Shown: positions 17,305 to 24,942, counted from the first letter of the stretch. The stretch: 64,000 nt of DNA from G963665925 sp963676345 (GCA_963676345.2 CAXXTS010000002.1:682001-746000), one strand, 5' to 3'. Translations and numbers: made by a program. The notes: generated by a model not told the origin, from the sequence alone.

Positions 17305-18717
17305 TTAAGCTTCTAGTTCTGGATCGTAGTACTCACCAAACAACTCTGCATCAGTAGGTCTGTCTTCTTTAATCGGACGTGCAACCCATGTGATGTTCAT
17401 GTAGTGTTTTAGATTAACGTTCTCATTTGTAACGTTACCGCCCCAAACACCACAGCCAAGGCTTGATGTCATAGGCATGCCGTTAGTGAATGATCCTGCA
17501 TTTGCTTTAGACTGCGGCTGACGTACCATGATTCTACTTACCGGTGCTGCCATTGCATGTCTATGAATATGCTCATCATTGAAAGAGTAAATACCGCACG
17601 AGTGACCTTTACCGCCAACTTCGTAGATTGCACGCATCATGTTCAGTGCATTTTCGAATTCACCTTCATATTTGTAAACTGCTAGCAGAGTGGTCAGCTT
17701 CTCATGAGAGAAGAAATGCTCTTTTCCAATGCCATCGCCCATTACAATGATAAATTTACGATCTTCTGGGATTTCAATACCTGCAAGTTTAGCCATCTTC
17801 TGAGGTGAAGATGCAACTGAATCTGGAAGACGGTGTCCTTCAGCATCCCACATGATATTCTTTAGCTTTTCTTTTTCATCATCATTTGCTAGGTAGCCGC
17901 CTTCTTTTTGAAGTTGCTCAACAAACTCATCGAAAATTTCTTCAGAAATAATCAGGTTACCGTCTGCAGAACAGCCTGAACCAAAGTCAGATGTCTTACT
18001 TAGCATTGTGTTATGTGCTGCTTCTTCAATGTTAGCTGTTTCGTCAATTACCATTGTAGAGTTCCCTGCACCAACACCGTAAGCAGGTGTGCCAGAGCTG
18101 TAAGCTGCTCTTACAAGACCTTGACCGCCTGTTGCGATTACTAGGTCAACTTCTGACATCAGTGTTTGTGTCATTGTCATATTTACATTTTGAAGACATT
18201 GTAGCAGGTCTGCTGGAGCACCTTGTTTCACAAGTTCTTTACGCATAACTTCTACTGCTTCAAAAGCTGTTTTCTTTGATCTAGGGTGTGGCGAGAAGAT
18301 GATTGCATTTCTAGCCTTGATACCGTAAACTGCTGTACCTGCTGGTGTAAGCACTGGGTTTGTAGTCGGAATTACAGAACCGATTACGCCAACTGGCTTC
18401 GCGTATTTAGTGATACCTTTTTCTTTATCGTCTTCAATGATGCCCACACTTTTTTGTCTTAGGGCATCACGAAGGATACCTCTAACTTTAAAACGCTTAT
18501 TCATACGGCTTGTGTAATCACCAAGCTGACTTTCCTCGATGCCCATGTTTACAAGACCTTCGAATGTCTTTTTGTTAGCAATTGACCATGCTACTGCTTG
18601 AATCAGTTTGTCAATCTTTTCCTGATCATACGTTTCAACGATGGCCTGTGCTTTTCTTGCTTTTTCAAGAGCACTTTCAAGTTCTTGCTTTTGTACGTCT
18701 GTAAGTGGCTTAGACAT
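17305..18717 (-). CDS. CoA-acylating aldehyde dehydrogenase
   Basis: The protein has 470 residues and resembles the N-terminal half of AdhE, EutE and SauS, which oxidise an aldehyde to an acyl-CoA with NAD(P)+. The catalytic cysteine is Cys249 in GSGCSADGN; PHPRSKKT and SSGTPAYGVGAGN are conserved. The start at 18717 has AGGAGG nine bases upstream; the longer frame to 18792 lacks one. It is the first gene of the operon after a strong promoter and two LacI-type operators. A homologue lies at 37761-39161. The aldehyde is unknown. Confidence 0.9.
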   Translation of the reverse strand: MSKPLTDVQKQELESALEKARKAQAIVETYDQEKIDKLIQAVAWSIANKKTFEGLVNMGIEESQLGDYTSRMNKRFKVRGILRDALRQKSVGIIEDDKEKGITKYAKPVGVIGSVIPTTNPVLTPAGTAVYGIKARNAIIFSPHPRSKKTAFEAVEVMRKELVKQGAPADLLQCLQNVNMTMTQTLMSEVDLVIATGGQGLVRAAYSSGTPAYGVGAGNSTMVIDETANIEEAAHNTMLSKTSDFGSGCSADGNLIISEEIFDEFVEQLQKEGGYLANDDEKEKLKNIMWDAEGHRLPDSVASSPQKMAKLAGIEIPEDRKFIIVMGDGIGKEHFFSHEKLTTLLAVYKYEGEFENALNMMRAIYEVGGKGHSCGIYSFNDEHIHRHAMAAPVSRIMVRQPQSKANAGSFTNGMPMTSSLGCGVWGGNVTNENVNLKHYMNITWVARPIKEDRPTDAELFGEYYDPELEA

Positions 18718-18842
18718 TTTGTGTTTCCTCCTTGAGTGAACGTCATCTCTTAAAAAAATAGTGAGATGTTGTAATGACCTGCTGCAAAGCAAAACGTTTT
18801 CATTGAAGTCAAATAAAAAATGACTTCAATCATACTATTTGG

Positions 18843-18854
18843 CGAATCGATTCG
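18843..18854. promoter_or_regulatory. LacI-type operator O1 (CGAATCGATTCG)
   Basis: This perfect 12-bp palindrome lies in the leader of the aldehyde dehydrogenase operon. Identical cores occur at 18925, 20277 and 20420 and were not seen elsewhere in the window. Confidence 0.75.
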
Positions 18855-18924
18855 TTGATATGTAAAAATAAAATCCGTTTCCGGACGCTTATTTTTGGTT
18901 TGAGTTCGATTTCACACTTGTTCG

Positions 18925-18936
18925 CGAATCGATTCG
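18925..18936. promoter_or_regulatory. LacI-type operator O2 (CGAATCGATTCG)
   Basis: This copy lies about 40 bp downstream of the predicted start of the aldehyde dehydrogenase transcript. It shares the extension TTATTGTT with the copy at 20420. Confidence 0.78.
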
Positions 18937-18955
18937 TTATTGTTCCTAAAAAAAT

Positions 18956-19031
18956 TCTGAAGTTCCATCTGCTAATACCCATTATAGGATCTTTATCTAA
19001 TAAGTCAATAGAAACTTCAGATTTTTTTTGA
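18956..19031. repeat. Inverted repeat with T tracts on both strands, enclosing a promoter
   Basis: TCTGAAGTT near 18957 and AACTTCAGA near 19014 are reverse complements about 48 bp apart. Each is followed outward by a run of seven or eight T on its own strand. The loop holds the aldehyde dehydrogenase operon promoter. The element could terminate lacI-type transcripts, but its long loop makes this uncertain. Confidence 0.5.
18981..19008 (-). promoter_or_regulatory. Promoter of the aldehyde dehydrogenase/TRAP/aroE-like operon
   Basis: On the minus strand TTGACT (19003-19008) and a consensus TATAAT (18981-18986) are 16 bp apart. Transcription would start near 18974, upstream of operators O2 and O1, so LacI-type repression by blocking elongation fits the layout. 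Confidence 0.7.
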
Positions 19032-19071
19032 ATTTTGACAGAATAAGGCCTTGTTCATTTATAGATTAAAA

Positions 19072-20106
19072 TTATCGAAATCCATTACAGTCACTTGATT
19101 TTCTAATATGAATTTCCGGATCCAATATTATTGACTCAGGACTTTCAAGATCTGCATCAATATGATTGACTAGGAGTTCAACTGCTTTCCCACCGCGCAT
19201 GGCTGGAAAACTCGATATTGAAGTAAGTTTAGGGCATACCAGTTCAGATTCTCTGATGTTATCTATACCGCATACTGCAATATCTTCGCCAACTTTCACA
19301 CCCATTTCTTCAAGGGCCTGCATTACACCAAGTGCTACCACATCATTAAAACAAACAATCGCGCTTGGCTTGGTCTCTCTATTCATTAGTTCAGACACTG
19401 TATTGTATCCTGCCTTTTGCGTGAGGCGACTCTGTATAACAATTTGTGTATTAGGATTGATTCCATTGGCAGTCAGCGCGCTCATGTAACCCGCTTTACG
19501 CTCTCGCCATGCAACAATTTCTTCGTATCCGCCAATAAATGCTATATTTTCATGCCCGCGTTTCACAAGATGTTCCGCTGCAATTTGTCCTGCTTTAAAG
19601 TCATTAATGCCAATATAGTCACACAAGTAGTCTGGCAAGTTTCTATTAATAGATACAACTGGAATACCCATGTTTTTAATCATGAGTATTGTATCATCGG
19701 TTGTGCCAGGAACCGCATAAATAATAATTCCACATACGCGATTTTCAATCATTGAGGATATCAACCGGTCTTGCTCTTCTTTGATACCAAATGTACAACC
19801 AATCAAAATGGTCTTCTTATGATTGTTGGCTTCCTGATAGGCGCCCTTGAGCAGTTCGGTATAAAAGGAGTTGTCCAAATTTGGAACAATCAGTCCTATA
19901 GTTGATGACGACTGAGACCTCAAACTTGCAGCTGCTCTATTATAAACGTATCCCAGCTCTTTTGCTGAAGCGATGACCTTCTTCTTTGTGACTTCTGAAA
20001 CATAGGCTGATGACCCACTCAGCGCAACTGATGCTGTCGTTCTAGAAACACCTGCATGCTGTGCTACATCTTTAAGCGTTATCGAATTTTTCTTTCTACT
20101 ACTCAT
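19072..20106 (-). CDS. LacI-family transcriptional repressor
   Basis: The protein has 344 residues. The N-terminal helix-turn-helix and hinge (ITLKDVAQHAGVSRTTASVALSG, then RAAASLRSQSS) are followed by a periplasmic-binding-like effector domain (IGLIVPNLDNSFY, FNDVVALGVMQALEE). The start at 20106 is preceded by GGAGAG and lies about 29 bases after a predicted transcription start; a longer frame to 20250 would begin upstream of the promoter. It lies between two divergent catabolic arms and four identical palindromes, so it very likely controls both. Confidence 0.92.
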   Translation of the reverse strand: MSSRKKNSITLKDVAQHAGVSRTTASVALSGSSAYVSEVTKKKVIASAKELGYVYNRAAASLRSQSSSTIGLIVPNLDNSFYTELLKGAYQEANNHKKTILIGCTFGIKEEQDRLISSMIENRVCGIIIYAVPGTTDDTILMIKNMGIPVVSINRNLPDYLCDYIGINDFKAGQIAAEHLVKRGHENIAFIGGYEEIVAWRERKAGYMSALTANGINPNTQIVIQSRLTQKAGYNTVSELMNRETKPSAIVCFNDVVALGVMQALEEMGVKVGEDIAVCGIDNIRESELVCPKLTSISSFPAMRGGKAVELLVNHIDADLESPESIILDPEIHIRKSSDCNGFR

Positions 20107-20141
20107 GACACTCTCCATCCATAGTTCTGTAATTTGTTCAC

Positions 20142-20171
20142 AGTATAACAAACCGCTTTCTCTCATGTCAA
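20142..20171 (-). promoter_or_regulatory. Promoter of the lacI-type gene
   Basis: On the minus strand TTGACA (20166-20171) and TATACT (20142-20147) are 18 bp apart, placing the start near 20135. Confidence 0.65.
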
Positions 20172-20274
20172 TTTTACGCTGCACTTTTTGAGCGGTTTTT
20201 GAAATTAGCTCTTGACAAATCCTCATTAAAAATTTACAATCGCTTTGCAAGGCAAACGTTTTTTTTTGAAGTGT

Positions 20275-20290
20275 AACGAATCGATTCGTT
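20275..20290. promoter_or_regulatory. LacI-type operator O3 (AACGAATCGATTCGTT)
   Basis: This is the most extended copy, a perfect 16-bp palindrome. A possible plus-strand promoter, TTGTTT (20289-20294) and TATTAC (20311-20316) with a 16-bp spacer, overlaps its right edge and could drive the HMG-CoA-lyase-like gene. Confidence 0.78.
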
Positions 20291-20419
20291 GTTTCGCGAG
20301 CTATGTAAGATATTACTGTGTATAAATCAGTACATACATAGACATAAGGACTAATAATACTTATCCTTACTCCCCTTCTGCTAATCGTAATAGATAAGGG
20401 TTATTTTTTCTAAACAAAG

Positions 20420-20431
20420 CGAATCGATTCG
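20420..20431. promoter_or_regulatory. LacI-type operator O4 (CGAATCGATTCG)
   Basis: This copy lies 101 bp before the HMG-CoA-lyase-like gene, in the 425-bp gap 20107-20531 that also holds O3, the lacI promoter and AT-rich sequence with short imperfect hairpins (20346-20400). Confidence 0.75.
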
Positions 20432-20531
20432 TTATTGTTTTAACTATCTTTCTTATCATAGGGGTTATCCCTTATAAACTAATGTAATTTTCTATCTCCT
20501 ATAAGCCAAACTAAACACTGGAGGTGTTCTT

Positions 20532-21467
20532 ATGAATTTTCCAAGTCGCGTTTATATTAATGAAGTCGGTCCAAGAGACGGCCTTCAAAATGAAAAAACC
20601 ATTCTTTCAAGCAAAGACAAAGCGCATCTGATTAACCAATGTATTGATGCAGGTTACAAGACCATCGAAATCGGCTCACTCGTTCATCCGAAAGCCATTC
20701 CGGCTCTAGCCGATACAGAAGATGTATTCAAACAAATTAAACAAGCCCCTGATGTTGAACTGCGCGTGTTAATTACAAACCTACGCGGTGTACAACGTGC
20801 CATCGATGCTGGCATAAAAAAAGTTAAGCTCACTGTATCTGCAAGTGCTTCGCATAACATGAGTAACTTTAATAGACGCCCCGAAGAAACTGTTAAAAAT
20901 TTCGCAGAGTGCTATGAACTCGCCACTCAAAACGGTATTGATGTTTCTGGCGCTATCTCTACAGCTTTTGGTTGTCCATTCGAAGGCGACATCAGCATAG
21001 AAGCTGTTGAGACCCTTGTCATTGAATTCCAAAAGCTTGGTATAAAAGAGCTTTCACTTTCCGATACGACTGGTATGGGAAACCCTAAGGAAGTATTTGA
21101 AAAATGTTCTTATTTCAAAAATAAATATCCGGATATCAAATGGATTCTCCATTTCCACAATACAAGAGATATGGGACTGTCCAACTCCATTGCTGCAATG
21201 AATGCAGGCATTGAAAACTTTGATGCTTCCTTCTCAGGCCTTGGTGGATGCCCCTATGCACCTGGTGCTTCTGGAAATCTCTGCTCAGAAGATCTTGTAC
21301 ATATGTGTGAAGAAATGGGCATTGATACAGACATTGATCTTGATAAGGCAATTGCAATCGCACGTGAAGTTGAAGCCTTTGTAGGTCACAAATCAGAGAG
21401 TTTCATGCTCCGTGCTGGAAAAGTGTCTGATTTAAGCCTTGAACTGCCTGAAAAACAGGACAACTAG
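20532..21467 (+). CDS. HMG-CoA lyase-family C-C lyase
   Basis: The protein has 311 residues, typical for hydroxymethylglutaryl-CoA lyase. Conserved features are EVGPRDGLQNE with catalytic Arg15, the metal ligands in HFHNTRD (207-213), and the active-site loop GLGGCPYAPGASGN with Cys240. The family cleaves 3-hydroxy-3-methylglutaryl-CoA or related 3-hydroxyacyl-CoA esters in an aldol-type reaction. A GGAGG site lies just before ATG 20532. It is the first gene of the plus-strand arm. The true substrate may be a pathway intermediate rather than HMG-CoA. Confidence 0.88.
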   Translation: MNFPSRVYINEVGPRDGLQNEKTILSSKDKAHLINQCIDAGYKTIEIGSLVHPKAIPALADTEDVFKQIKQAPDVELRVLITNLRGVQRAIDAGIKKVKLTVSASASHNMSNFNRRPEETVKNFAECYELATQNGIDVSGAISTAFGCPFEGDISIEAVETLVIEFQKLGIKELSLSDTTGMGNPKEVFEKCSYFKNKYPDIKWILHFHNTRDMGLSNSIAAMNAGIENFDASFSGLGGCPYAPGASGNLCSEDLVHMCEEMGIDTDIDLDKAIAIAREVEAFVGHKSESFMLRAGKVSDLSLELPEKQDN

Positions 21468-21498
21468 ACTGGCACCCATTATAAAGGAGACTCGAATA

Positions 21499-22329
21499 AT
21501 GAAAAGAAAATTTTCGCTAGCCCACCTTACTGTATTGGGCTGTCCTCCATCAGAAATGGCTTATATTGCTGCTCTGACAGGATATGACTACATTAGTATA
21601 CGCCCCATTTATATGGGACTGCCTAATGAACCCAATTATGATCTAGCTACTAATAAAGATATGTTTCTAAGCACTAAAAGAGCGCTTAAGGAAACTGGGA
21701 TTAAAGTACATGATATAGAACTGGCGCGCATTTATGATGGCGTTGATATCAAGAGCTATGAACCCGCATTCGAAGTTGCAGCAGAACTTGGTGCTAAAAG
21801 TGTTTTGAGCAGTATCTGGACACCTGATAAGGCATTCTACATTGAAAAGTTTGCTGAACTTTGCGATCAGGCTAAAAAATACAACTTGAATGTAGAGCTT
21901 GAATTCGTTTCATGGGCAGACGTAAAGAATCTTAAAGATGCAGTGGAAGTCCTAAATGCTGTTCAAAAGGACAACGCAGGTGTCATGATAGATACGCTTC
22001 ACTTTAACAGATCACGCGTTTCAATCGAAGAACTCCGTGCTATTCCTAAAGAATGGTTCCACTTTGCACATATTTGTGATGGCCCTGCAGAGATTCCAAC
22101 GACTCAAGAAGGCCTCATACGTACTGGTAGAGATGAACGTCTGTACATCGGTGAAGGCGGCATCAACATCGCCGACATCGTAAGCGAATTACCTAGTGAC
22201 ATCGTTTACACTCTGGAACTGCCACATATTGCTCGTGCTAAAGAACTCGGATATGCTGAGCATGCACGGCGCTGTATCGAGTCTGCTAAGACCTATTTTA
22301 AAAACAACTTAGACTTACACAGCGCATAG
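21499..22329 (+). CDS. Xylose-isomerase-like TIM-barrel protein (sugar phosphate isomerase/epimerase family)
   Basis: The protein has 276 residues. Candidate metal ligands Glu135 (VELEF), Asp165 (MIDTLHF), His191 (AHICDGP) and Glu240 (TLELPH) follow the barrel pattern of AP-endonuclease-2/xylose-isomerase-like enzymes. That family includes epimerases, hydroxypyruvate isomerases and 3-dehydroshikimate dehydratases. The start at 21499 has AAAGGAG. It lies 31 bp after the lyase gene and before a terminator. The catalysed reaction cannot be assigned from sequence alone. Confidence 0.8.
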   Translation: MKRKFSLAHLTVLGCPPSEMAYIAALTGYDYISIRPIYMGLPNEPNYDLATNKDMFLSTKRALKETGIKVHDIELARIYDGVDIKSYEPAFEVAAELGAKSVLSSIWTPDKAFYIEKFAELCDQAKKYNLNVELEFVSWADVKNLKDAVEVLNAVQKDNAGVMIDTLHFNRSRVSIEELRAIPKEWFHFAHICDGPAEIPTTQEGLIRTGRDERLYIGEGGINIADIVSELPSDIVYTLELPHIARAKELGYAEHARRCIESAKTYFKNNLDLHSA

Positions 22330-22430
22330 TCGCACAATGGCTTTTGTCTTTAATTTGCAGCCTGCTTCTTTCTCATGCCACTGAAAATGCTGGCAGTGCT
22401 GCAACTTAAAAATATATTTACACTCTTCTC

Positions 22431-22483
22431 GGCGCCTAAAACCTTCCTCCATGGAAACCACTTTTTAGGCGCCACTTTTTTTA
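22431..22483 (+). terminator. Terminator of the lyase/TIM-barrel operon
   Basis: An 11-bp perfect stem (GGCGCCTAAAA paired with TTTTAGGCGCC) with a 21-nt loop is followed by AC and T7 on the plus strand. Confidence 0.82.
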
Positions 22484-22504
22484 TGTCCAAATTGCAGTCT
22501 CATT

Positions 22505-22969
22505 TTATACCACATTGAGTTCAACACTCTCATCTATCGTTCCTATCATATTTTTAAGTGCACGAAGCGCTATAACGTATCCCTCTGATCCAAATCCTGC
22601 AACAATACCTGCCGCTGCTGCTGCTGTCACAGAATGACGTCTGAACTCTTCACGTGCATGAATATTGGAAATATGCACTTCAATTACAGGAATGGATACC
22701 GCTTTGATTGCATCTAGAATAGCGTAGCTATAATGTGTCAATGCTGCTGGATTCATTACGATACCATCGTACTTATCATTGGCTTCGCAAATATTATCAA
22801 CGAGAACCCCTTCATGGTTCGACTGAAGAAAATCACATTTCACACCCAGTTCATGCGCACAGACATCGACCTTGTCATTAATGTCCTCCAGTGTTTCGTA
22901 TCCGTAAATCTCAGGTTCTCTCTTGCCCAGCATGTTTAGGTTTGGTCCGTTAAGTACTAAAATTTTCAT
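22505..22969 (-). CDS. aroQ: Type II 3-dehydroquinate dehydratase
   Basis: The protein has 154 residues. It has LNGPNLNMLGKREPEIYG with the catalytic tyrosine, the substrate segment NPAALTHYSYA, EVHISN with the catalytic histidine, and HAREEFRRHS. It interconverts 3-dehydroquinate and 3-dehydroshikimate. GGAGG precedes ATG 22969; the longer frame to 23005 is not supported. It converges on the LacI-controlled plus-strand operon rather than joining an aro biosynthesis cluster, so with the AroE-like protein it may serve hydroaromatic catabolism, though a biosynthetic role is possible. Confidence 0.92.
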   Translation of the reverse strand: MKILVLNGPNLNMLGKREPEIYGYETLEDINDKVDVCAHELGVKCDFLQSNHEGVLVDNICEANDKYDGIVMNPAALTHYSYAILDAIKAVSIPVIEVHISNIHAREEFRRHSVTAAAAAGIVAGFGSEGYVIALRALKNMIGTIDESVELNVV

Positions 22970-23095
22970 TTTAAAATCCTCCTCTTTGTCTCTACGGTTT
23001 GTCATGTTTTTTACTGCCCTTCTTTTGCGTATCTCACATACTTACGCTTTGGTGAAGTCCCGATTAAATTGCCCATGTCGCGGGGCGCGCCATAT

Positions 23096-23159
23096 ACTTG
23101 GATAAGCAAGAGGAATCCATTTTGTGCTTGCACAATGGATTCCTCTTGCTTATCCAAGT
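23096..23159 (-). repeat. Long perfect hairpin, 26-bp arms and 12-nt loop (copy B)
   Basis: Arms 23096-23121 and 23134-23159 are exact reverse complements around a loop containing GTGCTTGCAC. The junctions (GCGCGCCATAT before, GCATTTCTTT after) are the same as for the copy at 11163-11226, and the flank continues into a degenerate end of the 70-bp repeat (23068-23095). The arm sequence differs from copy A. It lies in the 795-bp gap upstream of aroQ and would be in its 5' leader if transcribed from further upstream. Confidence 0.9.
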
Positions 23160-23181
23160 GCATTTCTTTTGCCTTTCGCGT

Positions 23182-23215
23182 AAAAAAAAAGAGCTTCTCG
23201 TCAAAGAAGCTCTTT
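23182..23215 (-). terminator. Terminator-like hairpin upstream of copy B
   Basis: A 10-bp stem (AAAGAGCTTC paired with GAAGCTCTTT) is followed on the minus strand by T9. It could end or attenuate transcripts heading toward aroQ. Confidence 0.7.
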
Positions 23216-23404
23216 TGCCTTATACAATACATTTTACATTTAAGGTTTTCTTTACGAGGGGTGAAGCTCAAATATGAATTTATTGTATGCAAAGTATCCA
23301 GCGCTATAAAAAAAGAAGCCCCAGAAAAAGAAGAAATAATAAAAGTTTTCATTCATGCATTCTAATAAATTCAACATAATGTTCAACTCCAGTCGAAATT
23401 CGGT

Positions 23405-23479
23405 AAAAAAAACTACCGCAAAACCGCTCGAAATAGCGGTCGTTGGTAGTATTTTAGGGTATTCACACATAAGTGTCAA
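23405..23479 (-). promoter_or_regulatory. Promoter immediately followed by a hairpin with T8
   Basis: On the minus strand TTGACA (23474-23479) and TAAAAT (23451-23456) are 17 bp apart. The predicted start falls inside a hairpin (outer stem ACTACC/GGTAGT, inner stem ACCGCT/AGCGGT, 23412-23450) followed by T8. It could make a very short RNA or attenuate aroQ. No credible gene was found in 23216-23681. Confidence 0.45.
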
Positions 23480-23681
23480 TATATTATTCTGAATATTTAT
23501 GAAATCTGCCTTTTTTAGGTGCTTTTTTAGAAGCACTCTTTTTTTTGAGGTATTCATTTTTTTTTACAATTCAATTGCAAAGGATAATACACCTCATTAT
23601 TTACTTAAGCTTCGACTTTCCCTTTATTACAACAAGCCCACTGCAGTCGAAGATGTCATTTGATAGTATCTTTAACATCGT

Positions 23682-23725
23682 AAAAGGACAGCGGCCCTAT
23701 TAAATATTCTAGGGTCGACTGTCCT
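23682..23725 (-). terminator. Terminator of the marR-nitroreductase operon
   Basis: A 7-bp outer stem (AGGACAG/CTGTCCT) and an inner CCCTA/TAGGG stem are followed on the minus strand by T4. Confidence 0.7.
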
Positions 23726-23764
23726 AATTGAACTGCAATAAATTTGTAGGCTTCAGCAAATTAA

Positions 23765-24367
23765 CTATGCACTGTATACTTTGACTCTTTGTTCTAAGCT
23801 TTCAAATGCTTTTTCATCTGCCTCTTGCGCAACTGCCCCAAATGGCATTTGTGCAACCAGCTTCCACTTTTCAGGAACCTGCCACTTTTCTTTAACCTGG
23901 TCTTCGATTACTTCATTATAGTGCTGGAGTGAAGCACCCAGTCCCTCGACTGCGAAAGCCGTCCAGATATTGTTTTGAAGCATACCAGAGGCTTGTTGTG
24001 ACCAGATTGGGAAGTTGTCTTTATATAGGGCGAACTGATCTTGCAGACCTTCTACTACAGCTTGGTCTTCAAAGAATAGAACCGTTCCATACCCATTTTT
24101 AAAGCTGTCAATTTTTTGTGCTGTTTGATCAAAACTGTCTTCAGGCACAATTTCCTTAAGTGTATTTTTAGTCAAATCCCACAACTGATCGTGACCTTGG
24201 TCAAGCAGTATAATGACACGACCGCTTTGTGAATTGAATGCAGTCGGTGTATGCTTCAAAGCATAAGCTACAATCTCTTCTATTTTTTCATCGCTTACTG
24301 GTGATTCTTTTTTAAGGGCGTAAATACTTCTTCTTTGTTTAATAGCGTCATAAAATCCGTGTTTCAT
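23765..24367 (-). CDS. Nitroreductase-family flavoprotein (Frm2/YdgI-like)
   Basis: The protein has 200 residues and begins FYDAIKQRRSIYAL, the FMN-phosphate-binding start typical of nitroreductases; later motifs include PTAFNSQSGRVIILL and GLGASLQHYN. It resembles the small oxidoreductases related to yeast Frm2. The start at 24367 has GGAGG; the upstream ATG at 24385 lies within the ribosome-binding region. It is co-transcribed with a MarR regulator 23 bp upstream and is presumably induced by an electrophile or quinone. Confidence 0.88.
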   Translation of the reverse strand: MKHGFYDAIKQRRSIYALKKESPVSDEKIEEIVAYALKHTPTAFNSQSGRVIILLDQGHDQLWDLTKNTLKEIVPEDSFDQTAQKIDSFKNGYGTVLFFEDQAVVEGLQDQFALYKDNFPIWSQQASGMLQNNIWTAFAVEGLGASLQHYNEVIEDQVKEKWQVPEKWKLVAQMPFGAVAQEADEKAFESLEQRVKVYSA

Positions 24368-24390
24368 TCTAGGTGCCTCCTTCATTTAGG

Positions 24391-24849
24391 CTAATCGTTA
24401 TGAACTCCATTCACCTTAGCTTCGTAGCCCTCTATGGACTCCTTCAGGCCAAAGAGCTGGGTTACAAGTTGGCTTTTAACATCTTCATCAATATTTGCAA
24501 ATAGACTTTTCAGAAACTTTTCATGTGCTGTAAACACTTGATCAATTTTTTCATGTCCGGCATCTGTAAGTTCTACGTAAAATATACGTTTATCTTTCGT
24601 ACACTTTTTACGGTTTACAAGTCCCTTATCTGAAAGCTTGTTAATGATATAAGTAATGGTTCCACTCGTCACAAGTATTTTTTCAGCAATACGTTGTACC
24701 GGCTGTGTCCCCTTATGATACAAAAGTTCGAGTACGCCAAACTCACTTAGGGTGAGTCCGTCTTTCTTTAAACTCTTCTCTACGCGTCCAAACAGTGTGC
24801 TGTGTGCTCTGGCAAGTGCAATAACTAATTTTAAATCTGCATTTTCCAT
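24391..24849 (-). CDS. MarR-family transcriptional regulator
   Basis: The protein has 152 residues with a central winged helix (LTLSEFGVLELLYHKGTQPVQRIAEKILVTSGTITYIINKL, in two parts about residues 30-72, then the wing DKRIFYVELTDAG). It is like the OhrR/MhqR group that senses peroxides or quinones, and a lone cysteine lies just before the wing (RKKCTKDKR). It heads an operon with the nitroreductase, and three palindromes upstream suggest autoregulation. Confidence 0.9.
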   Translation of the reverse strand: MENADLKLVIALARAHSTLFGRVEKSLKKDGLTLSEFGVLELLYHKGTQPVQRIAEKILVTSGTITYIINKLSDKGLVNRKKCTKDKRIFYVELTDAGHEKIDQVFTAHEKFLKSLFANIDEDVKSQLVTQLFGLKESIEGYEAKVNGVHND

Positions 24850-24866
24850 TTCATCCCCACCCCTGA

Positions 24867-24942
24867 ATCAAGTACTTGATATTTATTATCTTGATTTCAA
24901 GATAATTGTACACCTCATATATCTTGATGTCAAGATATATGA
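24867..24942 (-). promoter_or_regulatory. MarR operator cluster of three palindromes
   Basis: Three sites share the half-site TCAAG/CTTGA: ATCAAGTACTTGAT at 24867-24880, TATCTTGA-TT-TCAAGATA at 24887-24904, and a 28-bp palindrome at 24915-24942 with TATCTTGA-TG-TCAAGATA at its centre. They lie 18-93 bp upstream of the marR-type start. Confidence 0.75.

Noticed and set aside
11163..23159. Retron or integron attC sites
   Set aside because: A variable stem with conserved flanks recalls both, but no reverse transcriptase or integrase is in the window and the expected core-site motifs were not seen.
23011..23352. Minus-strand 113-codon frame upstream of aroQ
   Set aside because: It crosses a terminator hairpin and the long perfect hairpin, and has no ribosome-binding site or family resemblance.
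23252..23557. Minus-strand 101-codon frame rich in Lys and Phe
   Set aside because: It runs through a promoter and a T8-tailed hairpin, and its composition follows A/T runs. A short leader peptide at its start cannot be excluded.
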